Source: CAYRHN01 sp964424115 (GTDB lineage: Bacteria; Chloroflexota; Anaerolineae; Anaerolineales; Anaerolineaceae). Taken from it: a DNA stretch of 64,000 bases. The notes beneath the pieces are model-generated. The model was not told the DNA's origin. It made no database searches and saw only the letters and a program-made list of their open reading frames with translations. A program made the translations under genes and the position numbers. The stretch is from NCBI GenBank assembly GCA_964424115.1, contig CAYRHN010000006.1, forward strand, positions 124,001 through 188,000, in the 5' to 3' direction. Below, piece after piece: positions 35,447 through 44,292 of this stretch (positions within the stretch are counted from its first letter, which is position 1; the number at the start of each line of letters is the position of its first letter).

Positions 35447-36508
35447 ATGCCCCAACAATCCATCGGTTTTGTCAAGCTGGAATGGACCTGCCCCAACTGC
35501 AAGACGCGCAATCCCGGCCCGCAGAAGCGCTGCTCGGGTTGCGGGGCGGTGCAGCCGCCGGATGTGAAGTTTGAGCAGCAGCAGCAGGAAACGCTGGTCG
35601 CCGACCAGGCCGAGATCGAGAAGGCCAAGGCGGGGGCGGACATCATCTGCCCTTACTGCCAGGCGCGCAACCCGGCCGGGACGACGGTTTGCCTGGGCTG
35701 CGGCGGCGACCTGAGCGGGGCCAAACAGCGCGAATCCGGCACAGTGCTGGGCTCGCACCGCGACCAGCCCGCCCCGGAGATCACCTGCCCGGCCTGCGGG
35801 GAGAAAAGCCCGGCCAACACGATGACCTGCCCGAAGTGCGGATCGCCAATGGTCAAGCCGCCGGAGGCCGCCGCGGAGGAAAAGCAGGGCTGCTCGCCGG
35901 TGATGATCGGGATCGGTATTGCGGTGCTGGCGCTGTTCATCTTCTTGATCGTGATGCTCACCCGCACCACGGATGTGGTCGGGCGGGTGGAGTCGGTCTC
36001 CTGGAGCCGCGCAGTGCAGATCCTGGAGCTGCGCAATGTGACCCTTTCGGATTGGCGCAGCAGCATCCCCAGCCAGGCCAGCATCGGGCAGTGCGAGGAG
36101 CGCCAGTATGGTTATTCGGATACCCAACCTTACAGCGGGCGCTATGATACGGTGTGCGGCACGCCTTACACGGTGGACACCGGCAGCGGCTACGGCGAGG
36201 TGGTGCAGGATTGCCAGTATCTGGTGTATGCGGAGTATTGCCAGTACACCGCCCAGCAGTGGGTGGAGGTGAACCGCGCCCAGGCGAGCGGGAACAATCT
36301 CTCCCCGGCCTGGCCGACCGTCTCGCTGATGGCGGGGCAACAGGAAGGCCAGCGCATGGAGGCTTATCAGGTGGTCTTCAGCGCCGACGGCAAGCGCTAC
36401 GAGTATTCCACCGGGGATTATAATACCTTCATGCAGTTCCAGCCGGGCAGCAATTGGACGTTGAAGATCAACGCGATGGACGCGGTGGTGGACGTCAGCC
36501 CGAAATAG
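35447..36508 (+). CDS. Triple zinc-ribbon single-pass membrane protein
   Basis: 353 residues. Three zinc ribbons stand in a row: Cys15/18/29/32 (CPNC, CSGC, RanBP2-like), Cys68/71/82/85 and Cys114/117/128/131. One membrane helix follows at about 151-171. The outside domain of about 180 residues holds several cysteines and many tyrosines (QYGYSDTQPYSGRYDTV). AAGGAG lies before the ATG. Family unknown. The cytoplasmic ribbons suggest contact with proteins or nucleic acid, the outside part a sensor; both are inference. Confidence 0.75.
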   Translation: MPQQSIGFVKLEWTCPNCKTRNPGPQKRCSGCGAVQPPDVKFEQQQQETLVADQAEIEKAKAGADIICPYCQARNPAGTTVCLGCGGDLSGAKQRESGTVLGSHRDQPAPEITCPACGEKSPANTMTCPKCGSPMVKPPEAAAEEKQGCSPVMIGIGIAVLALFIFLIVMLTRTTDVVGRVESVSWSRAVQILELRNVTLSDWRSSIPSQASIGQCEERQYGYSDTQPYSGRYDTVCGTPYTVDTGSGYGEVVQDCQYLVYAEYCQYTAQQWVEVNRAQASGNNLSPAWPTVSLMAGQQEGQRMEAYQVVFSADGKRYEYSTGDYNTFMQFQPGSNWTLKINAMDAVVDVSPK

Positions 36509-36513
36509 AAAAA

Positions 36514-36701
36514 CCTTTGAACACGGATTAGACGGATGATACGGATAAACACGGATGGAACCGATAAAAGGTTTATTCGTGGTGGATGCCAGCCCGAAGT
36601 AGAAAAACCTTTGAACACGGATTAGACGGATGACACGGATAGACACGGATAAACCTTTTTAATCAATCTCGGAGTGTCCGTTATATTTGTTTTAGCGGAG
36701 C
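36514..36701. repeat. ACGGAT family elements, two partial copies
   Basis: Two copies of a block that begins in the preceding gene's last codons (GACGTCAGCCCGAAATAGAAAAACC / GATGCCAGCCCGAAGTAGAAAAACC) and goes on with ACACGGATTAGACGGATGATACGGAT. The 3' end of the zinc-ribbon gene is therefore part of a duplicated unit of about 86 bp. Confidence 0.75.
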
Positions 36702-36707
36702 CGGTAG

Positions 36708-37160
36708 ATGGGTATTCAAAAGAGCCTGCCAGGTCCGAAAAAACCAGCCTTTGAGGGCAAGTATTCCCTGCAAACAGAGAAGATCATCGGCGCGTTTTAT
36801 AAGGTGTACAACGCGCTTGGCTACGGCTTCTTGGAAAAGGTATACCAAGAGGCGCTGGCGATGGAGCTGGATGCTTTAGGGATGCATGTAGAGAGCCAAA
36901 AACCCATCCAGGTGTTTTACCAGGGGCAGATGATCGGTGAATATTTCGCCGACCTGGTTGTGGACGAAGTGATCTTATTAGAGTTAAAGACGGTACGGCA
37001 GCTTGGGGAAGAACATGAAGCGCAATTGCTTAATTATCTCAAATCAACGATGATCGAGGTTGGATTGTTGTTGAACTTTGGCCCCAAACCGGCCCATGTG
37101 AGGAAAGTATTTGACAATTCGCTCAAAGGCGCATTGACCTGGGTGGGGAAGAAAAAATGA
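36708..37160 (+). CDS. GxxExxY family protein
   Basis: 150 residues. The naming motif GFLEKVYQEAL, VYNALGYG before it, and the PD-(D/E)XK-like core ADLVVDEVILLELKTV are all present. The core E-x-K looks like a nuclease-type fold, but no activity has been established for the family. Its last 17 codons form the first unit of the 150-bp tandem array that follows. A second family member lies at 43875-44276. Confidence 0.85.
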   Translation: MGIQKSLPGPKKPAFEGKYSLQTEKIIGAFYKVYNALGYGFLEKVYQEALAMELDALGMHVESQKPIQVFYQGQMIGEYFADLVVDEVILLELKTVRQLGEEHEAQLLNYLKSTMIEVGLLLNFGPKPAHVRKVFDNSLKGALTWVGKKK

Positions 37161-38001
37161 AACACGGATGACACGGATTTTAGGGATGGTCACGGATAAA
37201 CCTTCTTAATAAGATTAATCCCTGTTCATCCGTTTAATCCGTCAGATTCGTGTTAAAAACCACCAACGGAAAGTATTTGACAATAGCTCAAAGGGGAAGA
37301 AAAAATGAAACACGGATGACACGGATTTTCGGGATAGGCACGGATAAACCTTTTGATAATATTAATCCGTGTTCATCCGTTAAATCCGTCAGATCCGTGT
37401 TAAGAACCACCAGCGGAAAGTATTTGACAATAGCTCAAAGGGGAAGGAAAAATCATGGAACACGGATGACACGGATTTTCGGGATAGGCACGGATAAACC
37501 TTTTGATAATATTAATCCGTGTTCATCCGTTAAATCCGTCAGATCCGTGTTAAGAACCACCAGCGGAAAGTATTTGACAATAGCTCAAAGGGGAAGAAAA
37601 AACATGGAACACGGATGACACGGATTTTCGGGATAGGCACGGATCAACCTTCTTAATAAGATTAATCTGTGTTCGTCCGTTCAATCCGTCAGATCCGTGT
37701 TAAGAACCACCAGTGGAAAGTACTAGACAATAGCTCAAAGGGGAAGAAAAAACATAGAACAGGGATGAAACGGATTTTCGGGATAGGCACGGATTAACTT
37801 TTTGATAAGAGTAATCCGTGTTTATCCGTTATATCCGTCAGATCCGTGTTAAAAACCACCAGCAGAAAGTATTTGACAATAGCTTAAAGGGAAAAAACAT
37901 GGAACAGGGATGAAACGGATTTTCGGGATAGGCACGGATAAACTTTTTGATAAGATTAATCCGTGTTCGTCCGTTAAATCCGTCAGATCCGTGTTAAAAT
38001 T
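37102..38001. repeat. Six-unit tandem array, period about 150 bp
   Basis: Units begin near 37102 (inside the GxxExxY gene), 37268, 37415, 37565, 37715 and 37864. Each has a remnant of the gene's 3' end (GGAAAGTATTTGACAATAGC), AAGGGGAAGAAAAA, then a large ACGGAT palindrome. Units two onward share a deletion of about 17 bases relative to the gene copy. Frames running through the array are not genes. Confidence 0.9.
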
Positions 38002-38004
38002 TTT

Positions 38005-39738
38005 CTATGGAAAGATCGGGTCGGCAGGGGGGTAACCCTGGCGCGCCCAGAAGAGGTTGAGCGCCGGGCCGGGATCGGGGCGCGGGTTGACGCGGTTGTG
38101 CCCGATCACGTGGACGCTGTCCACCGGGATGCCCCAGCGCTGCGAGATATCATAGACGAGCGTTTTCAATGAAGCGAGCTGCTGGGGAGTGAAGTCCTCC
38201 CACCAGCGGTAGCCGTAGGAATTGAAAAAATCCTCGAACTGCTTCACGGGCGTCTCGTGCGTCACCCGCCCGGCGTTGATCAGCTCGATGCCGATCGAGC
38301 GAAGGTAAGGCTCGCTGACCCGCCCGTCCTGCCCATCGCAGATCGGGCAGGAATCCACGCAGTTGCTGCGCACACTGTTGCAGTTGGCATGCAGCGCGCC
38401 GAGCGTCTCCGGCACCATCTGCACCACCTTGCCGTCCTTGTCGATGATGTAATGGGCTGAGGAGTTGTTCGCCGTCCAGAAGGTATTGAGCGTGCCGGCC
38501 AGCCCGCCCTCGCTGTAGTGGATCACGATCACCTGCGGGTGGTTGCCGGATACGTAGTTGCAGGAGGGAATAGTCTGGAAGCCCGGCAGGGCGGCCACAG
38601 CCTGGGCTGAAAGGTCGGGGGTGAAAGGCGAATTGGTCAGCACCTGCGAGCGCACGGCCAGGTCGGGGTTCAGCCCGGCGCAGGCCTTCTTGACCGTCTC
38701 GGGGCTGTCGGCGGCATAGACCGGTTTGGCAACCACCGCCAGCCCGGCGGGATTGAAGCCGGTGTAGAGCGCGGTCAGCTCGGCGAAGGACTTGCCCATC
38801 CCGGTGACCTGCGGGTAGAGGGTGGGGTGGGAATAGGGACGCAGGCGCGGCAGGCGGAACTGCGAATCTCCGGCGATCGGGCCGGGCAAGGCGGCCGGTT
38901 CGGCGGCGTTATAGCCGATCAGCGCGGCCTGGTAGCCGGCCTGCGGGGCAAAGGCGATCATCTCGGGGGTGGAGCGCTCCAGCGGGTAGGCGAAGAGCAG
39001 CACCGGCAGGCCGAGTTTTTCTTCCAGGATCTTCTTGGATTGGGTCAGCTCGTAGCGCTGGTCGAGGACGGGCAGCCCGGCCAGGTTGGCGTTGCTCAGC
39101 CCGTAGGAGCCGTAGGAGACCAGTCCCTCGTCGGCCCAGGCGCGCAGCTCCTGCCAGCAGAATTTCTGGAGCTGGGTGCAATCGTCCGACACCACCGTCT
39201 CGTTGACGCGCAGGAGGAAGATGGCGCGCAGGTTGTGCTTGCGCAGCGCCGGCAGCACCACCTGGTTGAAATCCGCGCGCATCGGCTGGGAGAGGTTGAA
39301 GGTCAGCGCCAGTGAGCCTTGCTCCGCCGCCAGCGTGCCGTTGGCGTACCCGGCCAGCTCTTCCGCGTTCAGCGTGCGGTAGCCGTTGGCGGCCAACCAG
39401 CTCATTTGCTCCTCGAACCAGGCCGGGGTCATTTGCATCTTGTCGCTGTACTGGCTGTTCACGCCGTCGTATTCCCAGATCACCAGGCTGGAGGCGGAGG
39501 GCGGCGCCTGGGTTGCCGTGGCGGTCGGCTGCGTGGTGGCGGTCGGTTGCATGGTGGCAGTCGGCGCGGGGGTGGCAGTTTGGGTGGGGGTGAAGGTGGA
39601 AGGGGGCGGGACCTGGGTGGGCGGGAGTTGGGCGGTAGATCGCTGCGGGTTTCCAAGGTCTTTCGTCGGGGCGGCGGCGCAGGCAGAAAAAACCAGGATG
39701 AGCAGGGCGGAAAGGAGCATGGCGGTCGATTTGGGCAT
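38005..39738 (-). CDS. Lipoprotein with degenerate NodB-like domain fused to N-acetylmuramoyl-L-alanine amidase
   Basis: 577 residues. A lipobox (FSAC, Cys20) and a long Thr/Pro linker (to about 82) precede a polysaccharide-deacetylase-like region (83-390). There the metal motif TFDDG reads TFNLS (148-149) and HTxxH reads YGLSN (212-216), so all metal ligands look lost. An Amidase_2/PGRP-type domain (about 400-577) follows, with VIVIHYSEGG, AHYIIDKDGKVVQMV and GHNRVNPRPDPG. It should cut peptidoglycan outside the cell, the dead domain perhaps binding glycan. ATG at 39738 has TAAAAT 6 bases upstream. Confidence 0.85.
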   Translation of the reverse strand: MPKSTAMLLSALLILVFSACAAAPTKDLGNPQRSTAQLPPTQVPPPSTFTPTQTATPAPTATMQPTATTQPTATATQAPPSASSLVIWEYDGVNSQYSDKMQMTPAWFEEQMSWLAANGYRTLNAEELAGYANGTLAAEQGSLALTFNLSQPMRADFNQVVLPALRKHNLRAIFLLRVNETVVSDDCTQLQKFCWQELRAWADEGLVSYGSYGLSNANLAGLPVLDQRYELTQSKKILEEKLGLPVLLFAYPLERSTPEMIAFAPQAGYQAALIGYNAAEPAALPGPIAGDSQFRLPRLRPYSHPTLYPQVTGMGKSFAELTALYTGFNPAGLAVVAKPVYAADSPETVKKACAGLNPDLAVRSQVLTNSPFTPDLSAQAVAALPGFQTIPSCNYVSGNHPQVIVIHYSEGGLAGTLNTFWTANNSSAHYIIDKDGKVVQMVPETLGALHANCNSVRSNCVDSCPICDGQDGRVSEPYLRSIGIELINAGRVTHETPVKQFEDFFNSYGYRWWEDFTPQQLASLKTLVYDISQRWGIPVDSVHVIGHNRVNPRPDPGPALNLFWARQGYPPADPIFP

Positions 39739-39795
39739 ATCCTGATTTTACACTCAAAATGAAAAGGTGGGGTTTTGCAGGTATAATCAGGCGCA

Positions 39796-40731
39796 ATGCA
39801 TTTCTCTCCGCGCGTAAAAGCCATTCTTCAGGGCCTGTTGGTGGCCTTTTTGTGGTCCACCTCCTGGGTGCTGATCAAGATCGGCCTGCAAGATATTCCC
39901 TCGCTGACCTTTGCTGGCCTGCGCTACACCCTGGCCTGGCTGATCCTGCTGCCGTTCTTCTTTGGCGGGCGCGGGCAGGTGGCGCTGAAAGGCCTGCCGG
40001 CGCGGCGCTGGGTGCTGCTGGTGGCGCTGGGGGTGGTGTATTATAGCCTGGCGCAGGGCGGGCAGTTCATCGCTCTGGGTTACCTGCCGGCAGTGACGGT
40101 CAACCTGCTGCTGGGCTTCTCGCCGGTGGTGGTGGCCCTGCTGGGCGGCTGGCTGATCGGCGAGCCACCGCGCCTGCTGCAGTGGCTGGGGCTGCTGGTC
40201 ATGTTGGGTGGGGCGTTCTTATACTTCTATCCCTCGGCCTGGGAAAAGCCGCTGGCCTGGCCGGGTGTGCTGGCCGCCGCGGTGGGCATCTTCGCCAATG
40301 CGATCGGGCAGGTGTGGGGGCGCTCGATCAACCGGGAAAAACAGCTCAACCCGCTGGCGATCACCGTGGTGACGATGGGCATCGGCTCGGTCCTGATGCT
40401 GGTGGCGGGGATCGCCGTGCAAGGCCTGCCGCCGCTGAACCTGACCCACTGGCTGATCATCGCCTGGATGGCGGCGGTCAACACGGCCTTTGGCTTCACG
40501 CTATGGAATCACACCATGCGCACGCTCTCGGCGCTGGAATCGTCGGTGATCGCCAACACGATGATGGTGCAGGTGCCGATCCTGGCAGTGCTTTTCCTGG
40601 GCGAGACGCAAACCCCGCAGCAGTGGCTGGCGATGGGTATTGCGATCCTGGGGGTGGTGCTGGTGCAGGTGAGGAAGAAAGCGGACAGCTCACAGCCGAC
40701 GGCTGACAGGGGCGAGCTGGCTGACAGTTGA
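39796..40731 (+). CDS. EamA family (DMT superfamily) transporter
   Basis: 311 residues with ten predicted helices in two EamA halves (WSTSWVLIKIGLQDIPSLTFAGLRY in the first; NTAFGFTLWNHTMRTLSALESSVI in the second). Such carriers export amino acids or metabolites. TATAAT at 39782-39787 ends 8 bases before the ATG with no Shine-Dalgarno, so the message is probably leaderless. The last residues (about SSQPTADRGELADS) are encoded by a CAGCTCACAGCCGACGGCTGACAG repeat. Confidence 0.85.
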   Translation: MHFSPRVKAILQGLLVAFLWSTSWVLIKIGLQDIPSLTFAGLRYTLAWLILLPFFFGGRGQVALKGLPARRWVLLVALGVVYYSLAQGGQFIALGYLPAVTVNLLLGFSPVVVALLGGWLIGEPPRLLQWLGLLVMLGGAFLYFYPSAWEKPLAWPGVLAAAVGIFANAIGQVWGRSINREKQLNPLAITVVTMGIGSVLMLVAGIAVQGLPPLNLTHWLIIAWMAAVNTAFGFTLWNHTMRTLSALESSVIANTMMVQVPILAVLFLGETQTPQQWLAMGIAILGVVLVQVRKKADSSQPTADRGELADS

Positions 40732-40740
40732 CGGTTCACA
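40690..40740. repeat. CTGACAGCTGACGGCTGAC-type short repeat
   Basis: CAGCTCACAGCCGACGGCTGACAG and GCTGACAGTTGACGGTTCAC, overlapping the 3' end of the EamA gene. Relatives lie at about 42058-42140. Confidence 0.6.
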
Positions 40741-40849
40741 ACTTAACAGGGATGACCCAATGAAACCCTAACCCAAGGACGCGGAAACGCCAGGGCGCAG
40801 GGTTGATCTTTAAGCCCTTTTCTGTCAGCTGTATGCTGTTCACTGAATT

Positions 40850-41350
40850 CTAATCCCCCTCTGCTTCCCAATCGAAAGTCCCCAGCTCGAACTTGCCCCA
40901 CATTGGAACGGTGATGTAGAGGTGGATGCTGCCGCTGGCCTGGGTGGGGGAAGTGAATTTGCCGCTGAACTGGCCAGGGCGACCTTCGCTGATCTCGGGC
41001 AGGTCCTGCGGAGGAACCTTCGTCTCGAAATTGGAAAACGTATTCCCCAGGACGGGCAAGCTGGCAGAGAAGCTGCCATCCGCCACCGGAATGCCCACGT
41101 AGACGGCTCCGCTCATTAATTCAGCTTTCAGATAGTTACAGTCCAGATCGGCCAGGCTAATGGTCAGGTTTTCGATCGTACTGCCGTCGTCGGTGATATT
41201 GAAAGAGATCCCTGCACTGCTGGCCAGGTCCCCGATGGCGATCTTCCCTGTAAAGACCGCCCCGGCCTGGGGAGGGAAGGTGTGAGTGCAGCTTGCCAGG
41301 AGGAGCGCTGCCAGGATAGAGAGCAAAAGAAGCATGAAGTTTTTATTCAT
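40850..41350 (-). CDS. Small lipoprotein, paralogue A
   Basis: 166 residues. Lipobox LLASC (Cys21) follows the signal sequence, then a single all-beta-looking domain (GKIAIGDLASSAGISFNITDDGSTIENLTISL). It ends FELGTFDWEAEGD without the LPxxxR tail. ATG at 41350 has AAAGGA upstream; an in-frame ATG at 41365 would lengthen the n-region and is less likely. It is clearly related to the next gene. No known family recognised. Confidence 0.75.
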   Translation of the reverse strand: MNKNFMLLLLSILAALLLASCTHTFPPQAGAVFTGKIAIGDLASSAGISFNITDDGSTIENLTISLADLDCNYLKAELMSGAVYVGIPVADGSFSASLPVLGNTFSNFETKVPPQDLPEISEGRPGQFSGKFTSPTQASGSIHLYITVPMWGKFELGTFDWEAEGD

Positions 41351-41491
41351 GCAATATCCTTTCATCCCGAAGGGAATCTTGATGGGACTTGGGCAGATTC
41401 TTCGCTATCTCTGCGTTGCGGCTCAGGATGATATCGAGGAATCGGAAACAATATTCCTGTGAACTATCAGCAGTAGGCTATGGACTGTGAG

Positions 41492-41992
41492 CTACTCCGC
41501 CGACGCGCTCCATTTGAAGGTGCCCAGCTCGAAGTCGCCCCAGGTGGGGATGTAGAGATACAGGTGGATCTCGCCGCTGGCCTCGGTGGGGGTGGAGAAG
41601 CTGCCGCTCAACGAACCGGGGCGGTCCTTCGAGACATCCGGCATCTCGCGGGCGGCTTCTTTGATGGTGAAGTTCGTCAGCGCGCCGCTGCTGGGGGGGA
41701 TGGTGTTGGAAAAGACCCCGTTCTCGATCGGGATGCCGATGTAGCCGGTGCTCAGGATCTTCTCGGCGGAGAGGTAATCGCAATCCAGATTGTTCACTTC
41801 GATGGTGAGGAATTCGAGCGTGGTGCCGTCTTCGGAGATGCTGAAGCTGATCGTGGCGTTGGAGGCAAAACCTCCCAGGTCGATATCGCCCTGAAAGCGG
41901 GCGCGGGGCTGCGGGTCGGCGGTGGGGGTGCAGGCGGAAAGAAGCAGTGCCGCCAGGACAATACACGTGATCGTTTCGCTGATCCTTTTCAT
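41492..41992 (-). CDS. Small lipoprotein, paralogue B
   Basis: 166 residues, same length and plan as paralogue A. Lipobox LLLSAC (Cys21), body FQGDIDLGGFASNATISFSISEDGTTLEFLTIEVNNLDC, end FELGTFKWSASAE. AAAGGA lies before the ATG. The pair probably arose by tandem duplication and then diverged. Surface exposed; function unknown. Confidence 0.75.
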   Translation of the reverse strand: MKRISETITCIVLAALLLSACTPTADPQPRARFQGDIDLGGFASNATISFSISEDGTTLEFLTIEVNNLDCDYLSAEKILSTGYIGIPIENGVFSNTIPPSSGALTNFTIKEAAREMPDVSKDRPGSLSGSFSTPTEASGEIHLYLYIPTWGDFELGTFKWSASAE

Positions 41993-42142
41993 GGGCTATC
42001 CTTTCTCCCTAAGTCAGGATAGCACGATGGAGGGGGAATTTCAAGACGGTGAAAATAAAATCAGCTCATAGCTAACAGTTGACGGCTGACGGGGGAAAAG
42101 CTGCCTGCTGTGAGCTGCCTGCTGTCTGCTGCTAACTCCCGG

Positions 42143-43693
42143 CTATTGTCCGCTGGCTAGGATTTGCTGCACGCAGCCCAGCCAGGCGCGGGCGGCGCCC
42201 TGCGGCTCGGCAGGGGTGAGGGCCAGGATGGGGAAACTGCGCTCTTCAATGGGCAGGTCGGGCAGGTCGACTACTTTGAGCGAGCCGCTCACCCAGCGGC
42301 GGGGCATGAAGCCGATCGCGGCGGGGTCGTCCGCCAGCACCTCCGCCAGACGCTGCGGGTTGGGGGCAAGGTAGATGTTGGCACGGCGGATGCCGGTCTT
42401 CAACAGGGATTCAAGCGCGTCCTGGGTATCCTCGCCTTCCGGGTAGTTATACAGGTGGATGTCGCCGGTTGGGCAGGTGGGGCAGTCGGACAGATTGAGC
42501 ACCTCCGGCCACTGGCGGGCAGTGCCGGAGAAGACCAGCTCGAACTGGGCGCGGGTCAGGCTGGCGAGCGGGTTGGCGGGGTTGACCACCACCACCAGCT
42601 CGTCCGAGCCGAGGATGAAGGCCGCCGCATCCGATTGGGCGGCCGGTCCCCAGCGCAAGGCCAGGTCGGCGGTCTCCAGGTTCAGGCCGGAGGCGGGCAG
42701 TTCGGCCAGCAGCAGGCCCAGAGTGGGCTGCTGTTCGGCGCAGGTGTTGAAGGCAGGCTGCAGCCATTCCAGCGCGGCGGTGGACTGCACGCGCAGGGGG
42801 GTGAGCGCATCCTGGGCGAGCGGGGTCGCGGCAGCGGTGGGGCTGATCGCAGCGGGGGTGGCAGCCTGGGCGGGGAAGATCAACCCCAGCAGCAGCACCA
42901 GCGCTCCCAGCGCGGCGCAGTAGATGGCAAAGGCCTTGAAGGAATGTTTGCTGATGAAAGACAGCAGCCAATGGATGGAGAGGTAGCCCACCACCCCGGC
43001 GGTGACGAAGCCGACCGCGATCATGGGCAGGAAGCTGCCCAGGTTGGGCACGTCCAGCAGGTCGGGAATGGAGGCGGCGCCCGCGGCCAGCATGACCGGC
43101 ACGGACATCAGGAAGGAGAAGCGGCTGGCGGCGCGGCGGTCCAGGTGGCGGGTCATCCCGCCGGCCATGGTGGAGCCGGAGCGAGAGACGCCGGGGAAGA
43201 TGGAGACGGCCTGGAATGCGCCGATCCACAGCGCATCCTTCCAGGTCAGGCTGTCCATGGCGCGGGTGCGCTTGCCCAGCCGTTCGGCCAGCAGCAGCAG
43301 CGCGGCGGTGACGAAGAGGAAAGCGGCGGTGATCAGGGGAGATTGGAAGGCGGCCTCGACCTGCTTCTTGATCAGCAGGGCCAGGATTCCAGCCGGGATG
43401 GTGGCCAGGATCAGATACCAGCCCAGGCGGGCCTGCGGGTCGCCGAAGGGCTTGCGCGTCCGCAGGGCGCGGAACCAGGCGGTGAGGATGCCCCACAGGT
43501 CTTTCCAAAAGTAGATGATGACCGCCGCCAGGGTGCCGAGTTGGACGAGCACGTCGAAGGGGAAGATCTGCTCCTCCGGAATGGCCCAGCCGAGCAGGTA
43601 GGGCACCAGCACCAGGTGGGCGGAGGAGGAGATGGGCAGGAATTCGGTCAGGCCCTGGATCAGGCCAAGCAGGAGAGATTGCAGGAAAGTCAT
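42143..43693 (-). CDS. uppP: Undecaprenyl-diphosphatase fused to PstS-like binding domain
   Basis: 516 residues, nearly twice the usual length of UppP. Residues 1-272 are a full UppP/BacA: QGLTEFLPISSSAH (Glu17, His26) and PGVSRSGST (Arg171), with about eight helices. It would recycle undecaprenyl diphosphate for cell-wall synthesis. After a short Ala/Thr/Pro linker (about 273-295) comes a periplasmic-binding-protein-like domain. It carries ELVVVVNPANPLASLTRAQFELVFSGTARQWPEV, the hallmark of PstS-type phosphate-binding proteins. The reading frame is continuous, so the fusion is real in this sequence. AAAGGATC precedes the ATG. Confidence 0.9.
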   Translation of the reverse strand: MTFLQSLLLGLIQGLTEFLPISSSAHLVLVPYLLGWAIPEEQIFPFDVLVQLGTLAAVIIYFWKDLWGILTAWFRALRTRKPFGDPQARLGWYLILATIPAGILALLIKKQVEAAFQSPLITAAFLFVTAALLLLAERLGKRTRAMDSLTWKDALWIGAFQAVSIFPGVSRSGSTMAGGMTRHLDRRAASRFSFLMSVPVMLAAGAASIPDLLDVPNLGSFLPMIAVGFVTAGVVGYLSIHWLLSFISKHSFKAFAIYCAALGALVLLLGLIFPAQAATPAAISPTAAATPLAQDALTPLRVQSTAALEWLQPAFNTCAEQQPTLGLLLAELPASGLNLETADLALRWGPAAQSDAAAFILGSDELVVVVNPANPLASLTRAQFELVFSGTARQWPEVLNLSDCPTCPTGDIHLYNYPEGEDTQDALESLLKTGIRRANIYLAPNPQRLAEVLADDPAAIGFMPRRWVSGSLKVVDLPDLPIEERSFPILALTPAEPQGAARAWLGCVQQILASGQ

Positions 43694-43704
43694 TTAAGAT
43701 CCTT

Positions 43705-43846
43705 TATTAACCACAGATGAACACGGATAAGAGCGGATGAACACGGATAAGAATTATAAGATGATTAACCACAGATGAACACGGATAAGAGCTGATGAAC
43801 ACAGACAAGAATTATAAAATAATTAACCACAGATGAACATGGATGG
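43705..43846. repeat. ACAGAT/ACGGAT direct repeats
   Basis: Three head-to-tail copies (about 55-60 bp) of TTAACCACAGATGAACACGG followed by ATAAGAGCGGATGAACACGG and AAGAATTATAA. It lies next to the second GxxExxY gene. Confidence 0.8.
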
Positions 43847-43874
43847 GATATCAAAAAAGGAAAAGCGAAAAGTT

Positions 43875-44276
43875 CTATGTTCTTGGCATGTTTTTTCCAG
43901 CGATGCGGCGAATTTCGATCTTGGCGGGATAGAAATTGATCAACAGGCATAAAGGATATCCGGTAGCCTGGATATAATTCAGGCATTGTGTAGTGTGAAT
44001 ATCCTCCAGTTTATTAACCGCCTTCAACTCGATTAAAATTGCATTTTCTACCAAGAGATCAGCAGTATATTGTCCAACGTTGATATTTTCATACAAAACG
44101 TCGATGGGAAATTGTTGTTCAACTGGCAATCCGGCTTTCCGAAGTTCGTAAGCCAAGGCATTCTCGTATACCTTCTCCAAAAAACCGCTCCCCAACGTGT
44201 TGCTGACCTTGAAGGCGCAGCCAATGATTTGTTGTGTGAGCGTATTGATCTGTTCGAATGTCAGATTAGCAGCCAT
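43875..44276 (-). CDS. GxxExxY family protein
   Basis: 133 residues. GSGFLEKVYENAL is the signature; YTADLLVENAILIELKAV is the PD-(D/E)XK-like core and NFYPAKIEIRRI the usual end. It is bracketed by ACAGAT repeats on both sides (43705-43846 and 44293-44343), like the other member at 36708. The ribosome site is weak (AAGGCG). Biochemical function is unknown for the family. Confidence 0.85.
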   Translation of the reverse strand: MAANLTFEQINTLTQQIIGCAFKVSNTLGSGFLEKVYENALAYELRKAGLPVEQQFPIDVLYENINVGQYTADLLVENAILIELKAVNKLEDIHTTQCLNYIQATGYPLCLLINFYPAKIEIRRIAGKNMPRT

Positions 44277-44292
44277 TATTTTCGCCTTACTA

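Noticed and set aside
37250..37618. Open frame through the tandem array
   Set aside because: It repeats only because the DNA repeats; units differ by indels, composition is unlike genes here and it has no ribosome site.
37102..38001. CRISPR-like array
   Set aside because: Repeats are head to tail with a 150-bp period and no unique spacers; no cas gene lies nearby.
42164..43720. 518-codon frame on the plus strand
   Set aside because: It is the antisense shadow of the UppP fusion gene, whose motifs are unmistakable.
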